Source of the DNA: Lepeophtheirus salmonis | Lineage: Eukaryota > Arthropoda > Copepoda > Siphonostomatoida > Caligidae | Reading direction: 5' to 3' | NCBI RefSeq assembly: GCF_016086655.4 | Contig: NC_052143.2 | Coordinates: 29,589,886 to 29,653,885, forward strand | DNA: 64,000 nucleotides | In this document: one piece after another, positions 60,820-64,000 of the stretch | Layout: every line of letters begins with the position of its first letter | Position numbering within the stretch: the first letter of the stretch is position 1 | Translations under genes and position numbers: made by a program | The notes under the pieces: model-generated | Databases searched by the model: none | Seen by the model: only the letters and a program-made list of their open reading frames with translations | What the model was told of the DNA's origin: nothing

Positions 60820-62772
60820 ATGATTCCTTCAAATCATTGCTGTGTTCATCCCCATCGCTTTGAGCAGAGGGTAAAAATAGAGAAAGGGGATTGGAAAATG
60901 GAGAATTGGCCTGAGCGGAAAAAGATCCTTGCTCCATTCCGTATGTATAATAATGAAGAACTGAAATATTATTACTCCCGCTTCTTTGCCTGGTTTCTCG
61001 GATTTATTATTGCTGGGAGTGTTGTCAATCTCAAATTATCTGTTCTTCAAATCCGAGAATACGAATGGATTCTTACAACGCATGGGAAATGGTATTCTAT
61101 TTTTAGTAGTGTTATACTGTTTGCATCCGGATTAGCAACTTTTATATCTGGGTTTTCACCCATTCGACGCACTGTAGCCTTAGTTATAATTTTGAATTCC
61201 TTGGCTGTGATTGGATCCGTTGGAGAAATGCTTTATTCATTCAACACCGTATCTTACAAGACGGATGTCGCCTATTCCTACATGAACTCCTTGAATCGCC
61301 GTCTTCTTAGTCTTCCACGTCCTCTCTCAGAAGTTTCGTTCAGCCAAGAACAAAAGGACTTGTTGACTACATGGCCAGACATGAAATGGATAATATGTTA
61401 CACATTCTCTAACATTTTACCACTCATTCTTTTTTTTTCCAACATTTCGGTGCTGTTTATGGGAATTACAAGCTCTATTTATGTTTTCTCTGAGGAGGAG
61501 TTACCTTCAGAAGACAATGATCTCATTTTTGTAGTTCAACAAGAAGTGGAGGTTGATTTTGAGAATGACGAATCTGTTATAGCGCCAGAGATTCCAAAGG
61601 ACGATGAAGAAAATATTGTTGCAAAGAAAATATGTTGTGAGAATGAACCCAAAGAATCGGAGGCTAAAGCCCAAGTTATGGAAAGCAGTGAAAGTGTTAT
61701 GACACCTGATTCAGAAATGAAAAGTGAATTTGCAGAAGAGAGTCTGCCGTATCAACTTGCAGAAGACACACCTAAAACTGAAGAGAGTGAAGCAGGAATA
61801 TCTCCAGTTAAAAAACAATCTGAAAATGGTCGTGCAATAGTGGATGAAACGGATGTAATTAAGGGTGAGAACCCGGATCAAGGGCAAAGAACAAAAAAGC
61901 TTCAGTTCCTTCAACCCATCGGAATATCTGAAATGGAGTCCACCTCTCAAAATAGTAAAAAGAAAAGAAAACCCATTACCCGACGGAAAGCAGTGACTCT
62001 TCAAGTTCTTGGACTCGGATGTCTCATATCCGCTCTTTATATTCATATTTACTACTGTGTCATATCTGAAGTGAACTATTTCTTAAGTCATAAGGAACCT
62101 AGTGTTAAAGGATATTTGCCTATTGTTTTTGGATTTTATATTTGTGGCTTATTAGCCCTTGGACATATACGACTTCCAAGGAAAAAATGGATGCTCGCCA
62201 TCGGTGGAATAACACTATTTATCTCTTCAATTTTTCTACTCCTAACATCCTCCCGATATTATTCAAATAATCGCATCATGGCACGTCAGCTAATGGATAA
62301 TTGTATCAACAATGATAACCAATTTTGTATTTACGAATGTTTCCGCCCCAAGAAACGTCGACCTCCTACAATTAACTCGTCTTCATCCCCGAACAGTGGC
62401 TCTGCACGACGCTGCATCGTATTTTGTACTCCAAAGGACAAATTATGCGATGGGAATTTAAATCTTTTTGAAATGACGAGCTACTCTGCTTATTTGGGTA
62501 ATTTTGGATGCACTTTTAGCCGTTTTGCTGGTGAATACGAGAGTTGGAATAAACGGAAATTTGACTACTATTGGCCATCTGCCGATGAATTTCACTGCCA
62601 TGAGAGATGGATATGGTGGCACATTGGAGCCTATTTCTTTGGGTTCTATGGACTTTTATCTTCTTTAGTTCTTTTAGCATGGGCTAAAAAGGCCATTGAC
62701 ACTTGTATAGATTCTTATCGAGAGGAAGTTTTTGGTGTCTGCTCAGCTGGCTCAAAATCTGGAAATGAGTGA
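60820..62772 (+). CDS. Intronless polytopic membrane protein (650 aa), unrecognised
   Basis: Hydrophobic segments lie at about residues 55-75, 90-112, 116-137, 189-220, 392-413, 431-449, 457-477 and 600-622. That gives two blocks of four joined by an acidic, Glu/Ser-rich loop (about 225-385) that ends in a basic patch (KKKRKPITRRK, 380-390). The last loop (478-597) is Cys-rich (495, 503, 507, 532, 536, 543, 564, 593) and includes a basic stretch, PKKRRPP. It is probably extracellular and disulphide-bonded. A second start at Met27 (60898, A at -3 and G at +4) is a better initiation context than Met1. The frame is uninterrupted for 1.95 kb and codon use differs clearly from flanking DNA, so it is surely a gene. 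Two four-pass blocks suggest an ancient internal duplication. No family was recognised; no function is proposed. Confidence 0.85.
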   Translation: MIPSNHCCVHPHRFEQRVKIEKGDWKMENWPERKKILAPFRMYNNEELKYYYSRFFAWFLGFIIAGSVVNLKLSVLQIREYEWILTTHGKWYSIFSSVILFASGLATFISGFSPIRRTVALVIILNSLAVIGSVGEMLYSFNTVSYKTDVAYSYMNSLNRRLLSLPRPLSEVSFSQEQKDLLTTWPDMKWIICYTFSNILPLILFFSNISVLFMGITSSIYVFSEEELPSEDNDLIFVVQQEVEVDFENDESVIAPEIPKDDEENIVAKKICCENEPKESEAKAQVMESSESVMTPDSEMKSEFAEESLPYQLAEDTPKTEESEAGISPVKKQSENGRAIVDETDVIKGENPDQGQRTKKLQFLQPIGISEMESTSQNSKKKRKPITRRKAVTLQVLGLGCLISALYIHIYYCVISEVNYFLSHKEPSVKGYLPIVFGFYICGLLALGHIRLPRKKWMLAIGGITLFISSIFLLLTSSRYYSNNRIMARQLMDNCINNDNQFCIYECFRPKKRRPPTINSSSSPNSGSARRCIVFCTPKDKLCDGNLNLFEMTSYSAYLGNFGCTFSRFAGEYESWNKRKFDYYWPSADEFHCHERWIWWHIGAYFFGFYGLLSSLVLLAWAKKAIDTCIDSYREEVFGVCSAGSKSGNE

Positions 62773-62911
62773 ACGCATTCAAGACATTTTTTCAACTCTC
62801 ACTTTTTATGGAGGCATCTTACTTTATTTTGATTGTAGTACTTGAATAGATTTTTCGGATGCTTTATTTTTAGAAATTCAGAGAGCATTAATTATTCACA
62901 TACGTCATAGA

Positions 62912-62917
62912 AATAAA
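62912..62917 (+). other. Poly(A) signal AATAAA
   Basis: The first AATAAA after the stop at 62772, giving a 3' UTR of about 150-170 bases. A second overlapping AATAAA-like word follows at once. Confidence 0.6.
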
Positions 62918-63121
62918 TAAATATGTTTAGACATACAAAATGTAATTTCTAACAAATAAGTATCTACAAAGTGTTTTTTTTTTTTGGCAATCATTTATAG
63001 ATTCCCATATCTTTCATTCAAAGCTTTTTTATAACGTAAAAGTAATTTTTGAATCATCTTCGAAAAAATAATATTTCCATGAGAATATACTACGAGGAAA
63101 TGAATTTGATTAAATTTATTA

Positions 63122-63642
63122 CGAGGGTAGTCTGAAAAGTTTCTTACCTATCACAGATACAATATATTTTCTCTGAATTATTTAATTTATTTTTCAACAT
63201 ATTTGTAATACTACAGACTTCTACGAGATATTCTCAAAACTCCATAACATGTTCCAATAGTACTCAGCGTTTTTCTCTGCAAAATAATTTTTCCCCAGAA
63301 ATTTTTGTTTTTGGCGCAATAAATTCATAGTTGGATTGACTTAGACTTAAATTCTAAATTTTAACACAACAAGCCTTTATCTGTCTGCTATATTTTAAAT
63401 CTAATTAAAGGTTACACATACAAAACAGATCTTTAATGACAGCTTCATTCTATTTTTCGTCCATTTTTACAAATACCCTCAAATCAACTCACTCAATCGA
63501 CTCTTACACTACAGTTGTGCGTCCAAAATGACTTAAACTTTAGTGAGAAACTGTCCAAAGATACTAAATAGATATGACTAGCTTTTATTTACGAGTACTC
63601 CCATCTTCACGTTGAGGTAGGAAACTTTTCACACCACTCTCG
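63122..63642. mobile_element. 521-bp mariner-type MITE
   Basis: TA flanks both ends (63120-63121 and 63643-63644). The left end CGAGGGTAGTCTGAAAAGTTTC and reversed right end CGAGAGTGGTGTGAAAAGTTTC are about 28-bp terminal repeats ending in TACCT. The GTAGTCTGAAAAGTTTC type of end is known from Mos1-like mariners. No transposase is present. Confidence 0.75.
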
Positions 63643-63892
63643 TATTATATGGTATTATTGACAGTAGACTAGATTATATATTAATTTTTGGATCTGTAAA
63701 TTAACCCGACTCTGAGTTTTAATGTTTTAAAATGAAGAAATTGACATTTTTATGAATGTTTGATAATTAGCTATATCTTGTAAACCAAAGAAATGATGGG
63801 GAAGTATAATACCCCATTAAAAAGTTATCAAATAGCTAAACATAGCTTTTGTTTTATTAATTTTTTTATGAAGAAAAAAAAAGAAGAAGTAA

Positions 63893-64000
63893 ATTAGAAT
63901 GGACACTCGATAGAATGCAAAAACTTTCCCTACAATCAAATTGAGTGATGTATCTCAGTTTGTTATGTTTTGGTACGGATTTTTTACTTTTTCTGATACC
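63893..64000 (+). repeat. Fourth TAGAATGGACACTCG unit, cut by the window end
   Basis: TAGAATGGACACTCGATAGA and AAATTGAGTGATGTATCTCAG match the copies at 17111, 17790 and 44220. It continues past the window. Confidence 0.55.

Noticed and set aside
61711..62046. 111-codon minus-strand ORF
   Set aside because: It lies antisense within the 650-residue membrane protein and has no features of its own.
1..64000. CRISPR arrays, operons, rRNA or prokaryotic elements
   Set aside because: Spliced genes, poly(A) signals and eukaryotic DNA transposons show animal nuclear DNA. No regularly spaced repeat array or rRNA sequence was seen.

Overview
This 64 kb window is AT-rich animal nuclear DNA with introns, a 100-base scaffold gap and very many DNA transposon remains. 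The abundance of decayed mariner/Tc1 copies, short non-autonomous hAT and mariner elements, and the gene content (an MTF-1 type zinc-finger factor, a mitochondrial-type J protein) fit an arthropod. A parasitic copepod such as the salmon louse is my best guess, but this is inference: no species-specific marker was searched.

Genes. From left to right: a two-exon DNAJC4-like J protein (2581-6446, +) whose 2.9 kb intron carries a hAT element; the last two exons of an unrecognised gene (8534-8815, +); the zinc-finger and C-terminal part of a metal-responsive transcription factor 1 orthologue (9798-10934, -), with its 5' exons not found; a small intronless ORF upstream of it on the same strand (11361-11618, -); one orphan splice-flanked exon (49501-49623, -); a confusing block of protein-like fragments at 57.0-59.5 kb; and an intact 650-residue, roughly eight-pass membrane protein (60820-62772, +) that I do not recognise. 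These genes form no shared pathway.

Mobile DNA. From 12 to 56 kb the window is mostly a graveyard. At least twelve mariner/Tc1 transposase relics are present. They include a 1265 bp copy with both terminal repeats (53515-54779), a Mos1-like DD34D copy (34.9-35.8 kb), a Tc1-like copy (38.7-39.8 kb) and several copies with internal deletions. Four or more hAT-like non-autonomous elements are recognisable, one with a perfect 8 bp target duplication (20332-20694). A 1.3 kb element with about 150 bp terminal inverted repeats (26349-27636) carries a decayed protein remnant. Several unnamed repeat families recur three to ten times.

The most useful technical observation is that both recognisable intron-containing genes are broken only at A runs. 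Each break is repaired by removing a single A, so they look more like over-called homopolymers than dead genes.
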